From Desulfobulbus sp. (GTDB lineage: Bacteria > Desulfobacterota > Desulfobulbia > Desulfobulbales > Desulfobulbaceae): 64,000 nucleotides of DNA. Positions 40,030 to 49,914 of the stretch are shown piece after piece (the stretch's first letter is position 1; each line of letters begins with the position of its first letter). The stretch is from positions 62,001-126,000 of the forward strand of contig JAITGO010000018.1 in assembly GCA_031280615.1 (NCBI GenBank), given 5' to 3'. The notes under the pieces are model-generated. The model had not been told where the DNA came from. It did not search any database and saw only the letters and a program-made list of their open reading frames with translations. The position numbers and the translations under genes are program-made.

Positions 40030-42123
40030 ATGGCACATCGCACGCTCGCATCCGCCTCGATTTTCGCCCCCGGCCTGCTGCGCGGCGCATTGGCCGAGTC
40101 GCTGAAAAAGCTCGATCCGCGCCTGCTCTGGCGCAATCCGGTGATGCTGGCGGTGGAAATCGCCTCCGCCACCACCCTGGCCGCCTTCGCGTACTCGCTC
40201 GTCGGCACCGCCACCGAGCCGGCCTGGTTCACCGGCACCGTCTCGGCCTGGCTCTGGCTGACCGTGCTCTTTTCCACCTTTGCCGAGGCCCTGGCCGAAG
40301 GACGCGGCAAGGCCCGAGCGGCCAGCCTGCGCCAAACCCGCACCACCGTCACCGCCAAACGGCTCGCCGCCCCGGACCGGGTCGATGCCTACACCGTGGT
40401 CAGCGCCGAAGCACTCCGCCAGGGCGACTACATCCTGGTTGAGCCGGGCGAGCTGATCGCCGGCGACGGCGAGGTGACGGCCGGTGCCGCCCTGGTCAAC
40501 GAAGCGCCGGTCACCGGCGAATCCGCCCCGGTGGTCCGCGAATCGGGCGGCGACCGCAGCGCGGTCACCGGCGGCACCACGGTCATTGCCAACACCATTG
40601 TGGTCAGGATCACCGCCAACCCCGGCGAAACCTTTCTCGACCGGATGATCGCCCTGATCGAGGGCGCCAAGCGCCGCAAGACCCCCAACGAAACGGCCCT
40701 GGAAGTGCTGTTGATTTCCCTGACCCTGGTTTTTTTACTCGTCTGCGTCAATCTCGGCCCGCTCTCGGCCTACAGCGCCACGGCTTCCGGCCAGGGCAAG
40801 CCGGTGTCGCTGACCGTGCTGGCGGCCCTGTTCGTCTGCCTGGCGCCCACCACCATCGCCGCCCTGCTGCCCGCCATCGGCATCGCCGGCATGGACCGCC
40901 TGTTCCGGAAAAACGTCATCGCCCTTTCCGGCCGCGCCATCGAGGCGGCCGGCGACGTCAACGTGCTGCTGCTCGACAAGACCGGCACCATTACCCACGG
41001 CAATCGGGAGGCGGTCGCCTTTGTCCCGGTGGGTGGCCAGGCCGAGGAGGAAGTGGCCAGGGTCGCCCTGATAGCCTCGCTGGCCGACGAAACCCCGGAA
41101 GGCCGCAGCGTGGTCAGTCTGGCCCGGCAGCGCTTCGACCTGGCCGGGGACGGGACGCCCGAGGGTGCCACGGTCATCCCCTTCAGTGCCGCCACCCGAC
41201 TCTCCGGCCTCGACCTCGACGGCGAGCCGTACCGCAAGGGCGCGGCCGATGCGGTGGTCGCCTTTGCCGGCGGGCTGGGTGGAAGCGTACCCAGGGATCT
41301 GGACAACAAGGTGGCGGCCATCGCCCATGCCGGCGCAACGCCCCTAGTGGTCTGTCGAGGGCCGGAGATCCTGGGGGCGGTCAACCTCAAGGACATCGTC
41401 AAGAGCGGCATCCAGGAACGGTTTCGCAAGCTCGGAAGCATGGGGATCAAGACGGTGATGATCACCGGCGACAACCCGCTCACCGCCGCCGCCATCGCCG
41501 CCGAGGCTGAGGTCGACGACTTCCTGGCCGAGGCCAGGCCCGAGGACAAGCTGCGCCTGATCAAGGAACACCAAGAGGCGGGGTTGATGGTGGCCATGAC
41601 CGGCGACGGCACCAACGATGCCCCGGCCTTGGCCCAGGCCGACGTGGCCGTCGCCATGAACACCGGCACCCAGGCGGCCCGGGAGGCGGCCAACATCATC
41701 GATCTGGACAGCAACCCCACCAAGCTGCTCGACATCGTCGAGATCGGCAAGCAGATCCTCATGACCCGCGGCAACCTGACCACCTTCAGCATTGCCAACG
41801 ACATCGCCAAGTATTTCGCCATCGTCCCGGCCTCGCTCGCGGCCATCTATCCGCAATTGGGGGTCTTGAATGTCATGGGGCTGGGCAGTCCCCGCAGCGC
41901 CATCCTGTCGGCGGTCATCTTCAACGCTCTCATCATCCCGCTGCTGGTGCCGCTGGCGCTCAGGGGCACCGGTTTCAAACCCATGCCAGCGGAACGGCTC
42001 CTGATCCGCAACCTGCTGCTCTACGGGGTCGGCGGCATGCTCGCCCCCTTTGTCGGCATCAAGATCATCGACCTGGGACTCGGGCTGTTGCTCCGATTTG
42101 CGCAAGGAAATATCGTGCCATGA
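40030..42123 (+). CDS. kdpB: Potassium-transporting ATPase subunit B
   Basis: P-type ATPase subunit that energises KdpFABC, 697 residues. The phosphorylated aspartate is D316 in LLLDKTGT. The TGES actuator motif (VTGESAPV) is near residue 160 and the hinge [16 protein letters not shown] near residue 523. The start [12 protein letters not shown] at 40030 is two bases after the kdpA stop; the same frame stays open far upstream inside kdpA, which is not meaningful. Its stop overlaps the kdpC start (ATGA). Confidence 0.97.
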   Translation: MAHRTLASASIFAPGLLRGALAESLKKLDPRLLWRNPVMLAVEIASATTLAAFAYSLVGTATEPAWFTGTVSAWLWLTVLFSTFAEALAEGRGKARAASLRQTRTTVTAKRLAAPDRVDAYTVVSAEALRQGDYILVEPGELIAGDGEVTAGAALVNEAPVTGESAPVVRESGGDRSAVTGGTTVIANTIVVRITANPGETFLDRMIALIEGAKRRKTPNETALEVLLISLTLVFLLVCVNLGPLSAYSATASGQGKPVSLTVLAALFVCLAPTTIAALLPAIGIAGMDRLFRKNVIALSGRAIEAAGDVNVLLLDKTGTITHGNREAVAFVPVGGQAEEEVARVALIASLADETPEGRSVVSLARQRFDLAGDGTPEGATVIPFSAATRLSGLDLDGEPYRKGAADAVVAFAGGLGGSVPRDLDNKVAAIAHAGATPLVVCRGPEILGAVNLKDIVKSGIQERFRKLGSMGIKTVMITGDNPLTAAAIAAEAEVDDFLAEARPEDKLRLIKEHQEAGLMVAMTGDGTNDAPALAQADVAVAMNTGTQAAREAANIIDLDSNPTKLLDIVEIGKQILMTRGNLTTFSIANDIAKYFAIVPASLAAIYPQLGVLNVMGLGSPRSAILSAVIFNALIIPLLVPLALRGTGFKPMPAERLLIRNLLLYGVGGMLAPFVGIKIIDLGLGLLLRFAQGNIVP

Positions 42124-42689
42124 AAGAACTCAAACCGGCCCTGCTGCTGTTGCTGGCCCTCACTCTCGTCTGCGGCGGCCTGTACCCGGCGCTGGTCACC
42201 GGCCTGGCCCAGGCATTGTTTCCGGTCCAGGCCAACGGTAGCCTGATCGCCGGCCCCAAGGGCAAGGCGGCCGGTTCGCTCCTGATCGGCCAGCCCTTTT
42301 CCGAGGCGAAATACCTGTGGCCTCGGCCGTCGGCCACCGGCGGATTCCCTTACAATCCCCTGGCTTCGGGCGGCGCCAACCTCAGCCCCGCCGGCGCGGC
42401 CTACGGCGAGACGATCGCCGCCCGGCTCCACCGGTTGCAGGAGGCCGGCATGCGCGGCCCCATCGCCGCCGACCTGGTGCAGGCCTCGGGCAGCGGTCTG
42501 GATCCCCATATCTCCCCGCATGCCGCCGCCACCCAGATCCGGCGCATCGCCCAGGCACGGGGCATGCGCGAGGAACGGGTGGCCGCCATCGTCGCAGCCC
42601 ACCTGGAACCGCGCCAGTTCGGGCTGTTGGGGGAGCCGCGCGTCAATGTCCTGGCGGTCAACCTAGCCCTGGATGCAGCGGCACCATGA
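42120..42689 (+). CDS. kdpC: Potassium-transporting ATPase subunit C
   Basis: Small subunit that stabilises the KdpAB complex and assists ATP binding, 189 residues. It has one N-terminal membrane helix (about residues 7-28) and the periplasmic domain with [21 protein letters not shown] near residue 53, [14 protein letters not shown] near residue 121, and the C-terminal [13 protein letters not shown]. Overlap with kdpB by four bases indicates coupled translation. Confidence 0.95.
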   Translation: MKELKPALLLLLALTLVCGGLYPALVTGLAQALFPVQANGSLIAGPKGKAAGSLLIGQPFSEAKYLWPRPSATGGFPYNPLASGGANLSPAGAAYGETIAARLHRLQEAGMRGPIAADLVQASGSGLDPHISPHAAATQIRRIAQARGMREERVAAIVAAHLEPRQFGLLGEPRVNVLAVNLALDAAAP

Positions 42690-42984
42690 ACCATCGAGGC
42701 TTGTTACTGTCCGCTGGCCGGTCTTGTGGTATTGTAGCCGATATATCCATGCAAACGGCGTTGCCGACCAAGAGGTGAGAGCTATGCGTTTCATGCCAAC
42801 AAGGAACAATGGACTCGGTGGTGGCAGGCTGCGGCCCGGCCGCACCGACGAAAACACTCACCGACCGAACCGTCAAGGCGACAAAATAGCCGACGATAGC
42901 CGACAACAGCGAACATGACGCCAACGATCGCGCTCGATTCGACCCGCCCATCTCCTGCCGGCACACGGCCTTTTGGCTTGTCCC

Positions 42985-45663
42985 ATGCATCCCGACCATG
43001 ACCGACAGCGGCCCTCCCCGGAAGCCATGCTCCGGGCGGCACAGGCGGAAGAGCGGCAACACCGGCGCGGCCAACTGACCATCTTCCTGGGCTATGCCGC
43101 CGGGGTCGGCAAGACCTACGCCATGCTGGAGACGGCCCGCCAGCGCCTGGCCGAGGGACGCGAGGTGGTGGCCGCCTATGTCGAGGCTCACGGTCGGGAG
43201 GCGACCGAAGCCCTGCTGGAGGGGATGGAAACGCTGCCCAAGGCCCGTTATCCGCATCAAGGAGTGGAGCTGGCCGAACTCGATCTCGATGCCGCCCTGG
43301 ACCGCCGGCCGGAACTGGCCCTGGTCGACGAATTGGCCCACACCAACGCGCCCGGCTGCCGCCACCAAAAACGCTGGCAGGATATCGAGGAACTGCTGGC
43401 TGCGGGCATCGACGTCTACACCACGGTCAATATCCAGCACTTCGAGAGCGCCAGCGACATCGTCACCCAAATCACCGGCGTCCCGATCCGGGAAACCGTG
43501 CCCGACAGCCTACTGGACCAGGCAACCGAGGTCATGCTGGTGGACATTCCACCCGAAGCCCTGCTGCAACGGCTGCGTCAGGGGAAGGTCTATGTGCCGG
43601 AGCAGGCCTCCCAGGCCATCCGGCAGTTCTTCCGGCCCGGCAACCTGCTCGCCCTGCGCGAACTGGCCCTGCGCCGGACCGCGGCCCGGGTGGACGACGA
43701 CATGCGGACCTACATGGAGACCCGCGCCATCGCCGGCCCCTGGCCGGTGGCCGAACGGCTCTTGGTCTGCGCCGGCGGCAGTCCGTACAGCGAACGCCTG
43801 ATCCGTGCCACCAAACGCCTGGCCGACGAACTCAAGGCGCAATGGTTCACGGTTTACGTCGAAACTCCGCGGCTGGCCAAGGAACAGCAGGAGAACCGGC
43901 AGCGGGTCTGGCGCGATCTCCGCCTGGCCGAAAGCCTCGGCGCCGAGGTGGCGACCATTACCGCCCCGTCGGTGCCCGGGGCGATCATCGACTACGCCGT
44001 GCGCCACAACGTCACCCGGCTTGTGGTCGGCAAGCCCGCCAAGCCCCGCTGGCGGGAACTGCTGCGTCCGCCGATCGTCGACCGGATCATCCGGTTGAGC
44101 GGCTCGATCCAAGTCCATGTGGTCAGCTTCCAACCGGCCCCACCGCCCGCCGGCACCGTGGGCCGCATCCGTCCCGGCATCGGCTCCTGGACCGATTACC
44201 TGGTCAGCCTGGCCCTGGTGGCGGTCGTCACTGCCCTGCCCTTTTTGTTCTGGCGCGATATCTCCCCGACCAACCAGATCATGGGCTACCTGCTGGCGGT
44301 GGTCCTGGCGGCGGTGCGTTTCGGCCGCAAACCGGCCATCCTCACCGCCCTGTTCGGGGTCATGGCCTTCGACTTCTTCTTCGTTTCGCCCCGATGGAGC
44401 TTCACCGTCGCCGATACCGAATACCTGATCACCTTCTTCGGCCTGTTCACCGTCGGCCTGGTGATCAGCACCCTGATGGCCGAAACCAAGATGCGGGCCG
44501 AAGCGCTGCGGGAGCGCGAACTCCAGACCGAAAGCCTGTACTATCTGAGCCGCGACCTGGCGGTGGCCATCGACACGACCTCCATCCTGGAGGCGGTACG
44601 GAAGAATGTCGGCGAAGCCCTGGAGGCGCACCTGGCCGTGCTGGTTCCCGACCCGGAGGCGAGCGAACGAGTGCGGATCGCCGCTGCCAGCGAGGGGCTG
44701 ACCCTCGACGCCAAGGAGATGGCCGTGGCCGACTGGGCCTTCCGCAACCGGCGACCGGCGGGCAACGGCACCGAGACCCTCCGCTCGGCCCAGCTCCTGT
44801 ACCTGCCGCTGTACACCGCCATCCGGACCTTCGGGGTACTGGGGGTGTCGCTGGCCGCGACCGCCGACTTTTTCTCCCCCCATCACCGCCGGCTGCTCGA
44901 TGCCTTTGCCGCCCAGATCTCCCTGGCCATGGAACGGGTCGACCTGGCCCGCCAGGCGGAGCAGGCCCAAGTGCTGGAGGCCAGGGAAAGCCTGGAACGG
45001 GCCCTGCTCAACTCCGTTTCCCACGATCTCAGGACCCCGCTGGTCACCATCATCGGCGCGTTGAGCAGCCTGCACGGCGAGGCTCTTTCCCTGTCCGAGC
45101 CGAAGAAACGGGACTTGCTGCGCTGCGCCTGGGACGAGGCCGATCGGTTGAACCGGTTCGTCGGCAATCTGCTCGACATGACCCGCCTGGAGGCCGGCGA
45201 GTTGCGGATCAACCGTGAACCCTGCGATGTCCAGGACTTGATCGGCAGCGCCCTGACCATCCTCGACCGGAAGCTCGCCGACCGGGACGTGAGCGTCCAA
45301 TTGGCCGAAAACCTGCCCCTGGTCGAGATGGACATGGTGTTGATGACCCAGGTGTTGGTCAACCTGATCGACAACGGCCTGAAATACTCGGCGGCGGACA
45401 GCCCCCTGGAGATCGCCGCCCGCCTCGACGGCGACCACCTGCTGCTGGAGGTGCGGGACCGGGGACCGGGAGTGGAGGAACAGCATCTATCCAGGATGTT
45501 TGAAAAATTCTATCGACTTCCGGTGCCGGAGGGCGCGAGTGGAACAGGATTGGGCCTGTCCATTTGCAAAGGCATCGTCGAGGCCCACCACGGCACCGTT
45601 TATGCCGTCAACCGCGCCGGCGGCGGATTGCGCGTCGTCTGCCGCCTCCCGGTGCAGCCATGA
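42985..45663 (+). CDS. kdpD: Potassium-sensing histidine kinase KdpD
   Basis: Membrane sensor kinase of the Kdp system, 892 residues. Order: N-terminal KdpD domain with Walker A GYAAGVGKT (36-44), a universal-stress-like domain near 250-370, four membrane helices (DUF4118, about 405-505), a GAF-like domain, HisKA with H680 (NSVSHDLRTPL), and an HATPase with NLIDNGLKYSA. The first methionine at 42973 is an alternative and no clear ribosome-binding site decides. The 295-base gap after kdpC shows no gene. Its stop overlaps kdpE. Confidence 0.95.
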   Translation: MHPDHDRQRPSPEAMLRAAQAEERQHRRGQLTIFLGYAAGVGKTYAMLETARQRLAEGREVVAAYVEAHGREATEALLEGMETLPKARYPHQGVELAELDLDAALDRRPELALVDELAHTNAPGCRHQKRWQDIEELLAAGIDVYTTVNIQHFESASDIVTQITGVPIRETVPDSLLDQATEVMLVDIPPEALLQRLRQGKVYVPEQASQAIRQFFRPGNLLALRELALRRTAARVDDDMRTYMETRAIAGPWPVAERLLVCAGGSPYSERLIRATKRLADELKAQWFTVYVETPRLAKEQQENRQRVWRDLRLAESLGAEVATITAPSVPGAIIDYAVRHNVTRLVVGKPAKPRWRELLRPPIVDRIIRLSGSIQVHVVSFQPAPPPAGTVGRIRPGIGSWTDYLVSLALVAVVTALPFLFWRDISPTNQIMGYLLAVVLAAVRFGRKPAILTALFGVMAFDFFFVSPRWSFTVADTEYLITFFGLFTVGLVISTLMAETKMRAEALRERELQTESLYYLSRDLAVAIDTTSILEAVRKNVGEALEAHLAVLVPDPEASERVRIAAASEGLTLDAKEMAVADWAFRNRRPAGNGTETLRSAQLLYLPLYTAIRTFGVLGVSLAATADFFSPHHRRLLDAFAAQISLAMERVDLARQAEQAQVLEARESLERALLNSVSHDLRTPLVTIIGALSSLHGEALSLSEPKKRDLLRCAWDEADRLNRFVGNLLDMTRLEAGELRINREPCDVQDLIGSALTILDRKLADRDVSVQLAENLPLVEMDMVLMTQVLVNLIDNGLKYSAADSPLEIAARLDGDHLLLEVRDRGPGVEEQHLSRMFEKFYRLPVPEGASGTGLGLSICKGIVEAHHGTVYAVNRAGGGLRVVCRLPVQP

Positions 45664-46367
45664 CCGAACCATCGAGCAAGGGGCAACCCTGCCGCATCCT
45701 GATCGTCGACGACGAACCGGCGATCCGGCGTTTTCTGCAAACCGCCCTGGCCGACGATTGTTTTGCCCCGGTCCTGGCCGAAAACGGGCACGCCGCCCTG
45801 GCGGCCGCGGTCGCTACCAAACCGGAAATCGTCCTGCTCGACCTGGGGCTGCCGGACATGGACGGGGTGGAGGTGATCGCCCGGTTGCGGCAATGGTCGC
45901 AGGTGCCGATCATCGTCCTGTCGGTGCGGGACCGCGAGGCCGACAAGGTCCGGGCCCTGGACGCCGGCGCCGACGACTACCTGACCAAGCCCTTCGGCGT
46001 GGGCGAACTGCTGGCTCGCATCCGGGTGATGCTGCGCCGCTCGTTACAGCAGGCGCCGGAACCGGTCATCCGCGTCGACGAGCTGGAAATCGATCTGGCC
46101 CGGCGGCTGGTCACGGTGCGTGGCGCCAGCGTGGCCCTGACGCCCACCGAGTACGAACTGCTGCGCCTGCTGGCCACCAACGCCGGCAAGGTGCTCACCC
46201 ACCGCCAGGTGCTCAAGCAAATATGGGGGACCGCCTACCTGGAACAGCCCCACGTCCTGCGAGTCAATATCAGCAATCTCCGCCGCAAGATCGAGGCCGA
46301 CGCCTCGCGGCCGCGCTACATCCTCACCGAGTCGGGCGTCGGCTACCGCTTCCGGAGCGATTCGTAA
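45660..46367 (+). CDS. kdpE: KdpE response regulator
   Basis: OmpR-family transcription regulator, 235 residues, partner of KdpD. The receiver carries D17-D18 (VDDEP), phosphoacceptor D61 (VLLDLGLPDMDG) and the conserved lysine in YLTKPFG. The C-terminal winged helix includes LTPTEYELLRLLATNAGKVLTHRQVL. The start at 45660 overlaps the kdpD stop by four bases. It is the obvious candidate to bind the TTGAC repeats before kdpA and kup. Confidence 0.96.
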   Translation: MTEPSSKGQPCRILIVDDEPAIRRFLQTALADDCFAPVLAENGHAALAAAVATKPEIVLLDLGLPDMDGVEVIARLRQWSQVPIIVLSVRDREADKVRALDAGADDYLTKPFGVGELLARIRVMLRRSLQQAPEPVIRVDELEIDLARRLVTVRGASVALTPTEYELLRLLATNAGKVLTHRQVLKQIWGTAYLEQPHVLRVNISNLRRKIEADASRPRYILTESGVGYRFRSDS

Positions 46368-46432
46368 TCAACAGCCGCCTTCTTAAGTGGGATTGACTAT
46401 CAGTTTCACCAGGCTTATCTATCAAACTACAG

Positions 46433-46449
46433 CGGTGCGAATCGCACCG
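46433..46449 (+). terminator. Hairpin after kdpDE
   Basis: Perfect 7-bp inverted repeat cggtgcg / cgcaccg with a three-base loop, 65 bases past the kdpE stop, followed by GTTTCC with only a short T run. It plausibly separates kdpDE from the universal stress protein gene, which has its own strong ribosome-binding site. Weak evidence. Confidence 0.4.
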
Positions 46450-46541
46450 TTTCCGCAGAAAACAATTGTCTTGCGATTCGATCATCGGTGCCTGCCCGAC
46501 TTTTTTGTGTCCAAGCATCAAACCCGACCAGGAGGTGCGCC

Positions 46542-47039
46542 ATGTTGAACATCCGCCACATTCTCGTCCCCATCGACCTGCGCGAGCATTCGCAAACCCT
46601 GGCCGAGGTAGCCTTGGCCGTGGCCAACCAGCTCGGGGCCGAGAAAACCACTTTCCTCCATGCCCTGCCCCATCTCCCGGATCTGAACGATTATCTGCCC
46701 GACACCCTCGCCAGGCTGGAAGCGGAATTCCGGACCGAGGGGAAAGGGAAAATGGCCGCCTTTCTCGATCTGCTCAAGGATCAGGCCGCCAATATCGACG
46801 GAGTGGTGGTCGACGGCGAGGCGACCGAGGCCATTCTCGCCTATGCCCGCGAGCACCGGGTCGATCTCATCGTCATTGCCACCCACGGTGCCAAGGGCAT
46901 CGAGAAAATACTGCTGGGCAGCGTGGCGGACCGGGTCATCAAGGGTGCCCCGTGCCCAACGCTGGTCTTCAACCCGTTCAGCGGCACGCGGGGCTACGAA
47001 GTCTGCAAACCGCTGAATGCATGTATCCAGGCTGTTTAA
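46542..47039 (+). CDS. Universal stress protein (UspA family)
   Basis: 165-residue cytoplasmic USP domain protein. It starts [16 protein letters not shown], with the conserved DxS-type loop modified to DLREHS. The ATP-binding type C-terminal motif [26 protein letters not shown] is near residues 130-155. AGGAGGTG six bases before ATG 46542 fixes the start. It lies between the Kdp regulators and sodC; stress linkage is plausible but unproven. Confidence 0.92.
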   Translation: MLNIRHILVPIDLREHSQTLAEVALAVANQLGAEKTTFLHALPHLPDLNDYLPDTLARLEAEFRTEGKGKMAAFLDLLKDQAANIDGVVVDGEATEAILAYAREHRVDLIVIATHGAKGIEKILLGSVADRVIKGAPCPTLVFNPFSGTRGYEVCKPLNACIQAV

Positions 47040-47067
47040 CCGCAACCACAACACAGAAGGAGACGCA

Positions 47068-47595
47068 ATGAAACATCAACACATCCTGGCCGCAGCCCTG
47101 ACCCTGCTCGTTCTCGCCGGAACCGCCAAGGCGGCGGACATCACCGTGCCCATGAGCATGGCCGAGGAAAAGGGAGCCGGGCCGGCCGTCGGCACGGTCG
47201 TGATCAGCGAAACGCCCTATGGCTTGCTGTTCACGCCCTCGCTCACCGGCCTGCCACCGGGTCTGCACGGTTTTCATGTCCATGAAAACGCCAGCTGCGA
47301 GCCCAAGGAAAAGGACGGCAAGATGGTACCTGCCTTGGCCGCCGGCGGCCACTACGATCCGGCCGGAACCAAGAAGCACGGCACCCCGTGGGGCGACGGC
47401 CATCTCGGCGATCTGCCGGCCTTGTATGTTGATGCCAATGGCGCCGCCACCAACCCGGTCCTGGCTCCCCGGCTGAAGATGAACGATGTAAAAGGACGTT
47501 CGCTGATGATTCATGCGGGCGGCGACAACCATGCCGACCATCCGGCTCCGCTGGGAGGCGGAGGTGCGCGGGTGGCCTGCGGCGTGATTCCCTGA
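47068..47595 (+). CDS. sodC: Periplasmic Cu/Zn superoxide dismutase
   Basis: Secreted SodC, 175 residues, converting superoxide to oxygen and peroxide. A signal peptide (residues 1-22, cleavage near AKA-AD) is followed by metal ligands: GFHVHEN (two copper histidines), GGHYDP and KKHG, HLGDLP with the zinc aspartate, and [12 protein letters not shown]. Two cysteines (ASCEP, VACGV) supply the structural disulfide. GAAGGAGA four to five bases upstream supports the start. It points to oxygen exposure in an otherwise anaerobe-like gene set. Confidence 0.96.
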   Translation: MKHQHILAAALTLLVLAGTAKAADITVPMSMAEEKGAGPAVGTVVISETPYGLLFTPSLTGLPPGLHGFHVHENASCEPKEKDGKMVPALAAGGHYDPAGTKKHGTPWGDGHLGDLPALYVDANGAATNPVLAPRLKMNDVKGRSLMIHAGGDNHADHPAPLGGGGARVACGVIP

Positions 47596-47755
47596 TATCT
47601 CGTGACGGGCAGGGAACGCCGGGTCGCCTGACGGCCATGTCGACAGGAAACCTCTTGTATGGAGGTGCATGCAACGGATGACCATACCAAGATATCGCGC
47701 GGACAATCATTGACTGCTTTTTCTTTTCCCACATGAACCAAGCGAGGTATTCGCC

Positions 47756-48058
47756 ATGGAAATCAAGGATTATTGCAGTAATGTCGACCTGGAACTCTCG
47801 ACCTGGAAAGCCAAGCTCACGGACGTGCTCGGCAAGATCGAGCCCCTGTCCACCGGCAGGAAGGAAGGGATATTCGAAGAGATCAACGGCCTGCAGATCG
47901 TCTTGACCGAATTGGAGGACAGGATCGAAAAACTGCGGACGGAATGCCCCCTGGCCTGGAAGCCGGAGCGGGCATCGATCGAAAAAAGGATGGCCGAACT
48001 CAGCGAACGCTACAGCGACGCGAGGATGGAATTCTTCGACTACGAATTCGGCGGCTGA
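47756..48058 (+). CDS. Small helical protein of unknown function
   Basis: 100-residue acidic, soluble protein without a recognised family. It is predicted mostly helical with heptad-like stretches (EINGLQIVLTELEDRIEKLRTE near residues 42-63, and EKRMAELSERYSDARMEFFDYE at the end). GAGGT seven bases upstream and a good terminator downstream indicate a real gene in its own unit. No function assigned. Confidence 0.7.
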   Translation: MEIKDYCSNVDLELSTWKAKLTDVLGKIEPLSTGRKEGIFEEINGLQIVLTELEDRIEKLRTECPLAWKPERASIEKRMAELSERYSDARMEFFDYEFGG

Positions 48059-48102
48059 GAGACCGCCATCGAAATACGCCGGCTTGCGCCGGCGTTGGCG
48101 AC

Positions 48103-48140
48103 AAAAGCCGCGGCCAGCCATTGGGTCGCGGCTTTTTTTT
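48103..48140 (+). terminator. Rho-independent terminator
   Basis: Arms aaaagccgcg (48103-48112) and cgcggctttt (48127-48136) with a 14-base loop, running into an eight-T tract (48133-48140). It ends the transcript of the 100-residue protein gene. A separate small hairpin (gccggc / gccggc, 48078-48093) lies just before it. Confidence 0.8.
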
Positions 48141-48173
48141 ACTGTTTTCAGATGGCCCGACAGGCAGACGAGG

Positions 48174-48410
48174 AGTCTCGCCGGCGCCCTCTTCAAGGAC
48201 AGTCGATATACCGCCACTTGCTGTCGTAGCAGATCCGGATTGCACCGGACGCATACCCGATGCGAACACCCTTGAGCCCCGGATTGGCCAATTTCAAGGC
48301 CCGAAACAGGCGGGGCGGCCGGAGATCCTCCTCCGGCAGGACCAGCGCCTCGTACAACTGCCGCATCCTGGCGAAATACTCCGCAGTCGAACCAAACCCG
48401 CCGCAGGTGC
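48174..48410. repeat. 237-bp direct repeat, copy A
   Basis: This segment matches 53125-53361 in the same orientation at a constant offset of 4951 bases without gaps. I counted about 14 mismatches over the best 231 bases (about 94% identity). It covers the 3' end of an RNase T2 gene. The match ends abruptly within the active-site motif on one side and about 20 bases past the stop codon on the other. Confidence 0.85.
48193..48410 (-). pseudogene. C-terminal fragment of RNase T2 (duplicate)
   Basis: About 72 codons identical or near-identical to the end of the intact RNase T2 at 53144, from TCGGFG to RYIDCP and the stop. The fragment begins just after the point where the catalytic GQWEKHG should be, so neither active-site histidine motif is present. 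It cannot be an active nuclease and no start codon or ribosome-binding site suits it. It is the coding content of repeat copy A. Confidence 0.85.
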
Positions 48411-48480
48411 GCTCTGGCCCAAACAAAAAGCACTGCAGAGGAGGGGCTTTTTGTTGTTGTGGTCTTGTTGCCACAAAAGG

Positions 48481-49914
48481 TTAAAAGACGTACTTCACGC
48501 CTGCCATGGCTTCGTACCGGTCGTAGTTGTCTTTGCCGAACTGGGTACCGAAATGTCCCCAGAGCTGCCAGTTGCGCTTAATCTCTCCCTGCAGGCCTGC
48601 CTTCAGTTCATACCGATCCGAAGGAACGCCGTCACTGAGGGTCTGGCCGTTGAAATCCAGGCTGTTATTCGCGCTGCTGTGCCACCAGTTGCCTTCCAGA
48701 AATGGTTGGATGCCGTTATCGTCTTGTTTGCTGCGATTGTAGAGCCGCGCGCCCAGCCGAGTAATCCAGCCGTCGGCATCGCTGTTGGTCACCCAGGTAC
48801 CGTTGGCCTCGCGGTGGTTATCTTCACTGTAGCTGATGTACGCCAGTTGAGCCTGCGGCTCAAGCAGCCATTGCCGCTTCACCCCGTCATGCACGACAAA
48901 CGCATAACCGGTCTCGACAGAGGCTGTCCAGCCGTCGCTGTTATAGGTTTCTTCCGGCAGGCCATTGCCCTTGATCGTATTGTCGTACCAACCGTACATC
49001 GCCCAGGTGTCGATATACGGACCTTGCGGTTTCTTGCCGTTGCCATACCAGGTACCGTACAGACCGAGACCATAGCCTTTCACATCACCGCTTGCCTTGC
49101 GGCGCAAACCGTTGTTGGTGTAGAGGATGTCTTGGGCATAGGCATCGGTATCGGCCTTGCCGTAGGCTCCCATCACGCCCAGGTGATAACGATGGTCCGC
49201 ACTATTGTTCCAACGGGCGATGTCGCCGCCGAAGTGAACCAGGCTGGTGTCGGTATCCAGATCGATCTTTCCTCGGTTGCTTTCGCTGTTGGCGTGGCTG
49301 CCGACAACCCGTGCCCAAGCCGCCGGGACCTTATCGCCTCCGTTTTTTTGATCCATGGCTCGATACGTGTCGGTATACTGCGGTTCTCCCAACCGATCGT
49401 GCAACGTATGCACAAACATGGAACTGGCCGCCGCAAGGTTCCTGAGATACAGATACGGTTCGGGACGCTGCGAGGGGGTAGGAGTAGAGGTGGGCGGAGA
49501 AGTGGGCGGCGAGCTGGACTCGGGCGCCATGAGCGAGCGCAAATACCAGTCGCCGTCACCGGCATCGGCACCAACGCCGCCACGGTACAGGTCGTACTCG
49601 TAAGTGCCGGCCACGACACGACCATTCAACATGAAGGAAGAAGGCGTCGTCGTCGCGCCATTTTCCACCTGAACCAGGCGGATGCCGTTAGCCACGGTCT
49701 GGGTCCCCGGGCCGCCGACGTTGGTGACGGTCACCCCGGTAATACCGCTGCCGGCCCCGCCGTCAATGACCAGCCGATCCGATGGAGAACCGTCATCGCC
49801 GAGATAGGTATTGAAAGCGAGCGTGCCGTTCTGACCGATTACGTCGCCGTTGACCGTGAGCACGGTGCCCGGTGCAGTGCCAGTGCCGAACGAGACGAGC
49901 CCGGCATTGGCCAA
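48481..49914 (-). pseudogene. Autotransporter, C-terminal barrel half (frameshifted gene)
   Basis: About 477 codons holding the end of the passenger, a Pro/Ser/Thr linker (SSPPTSPPTSTPTPSQRP) and a complete autotransporter beta-barrel. Barrel landmarks are AAWARVVGSH, LGVMGAYGKAD, VETGYAFV and the C-terminal AGVKYVF ending in Phe, the outer-membrane insertion signal. No start codon with a ribosome-binding site lies at its beginning. Its sense reading continues upstream in the other frame through a single-base shift near 49951. One extra C there would restore ...GGTLDLSGFSQTIPSLANAG. Confidence 0.85.
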
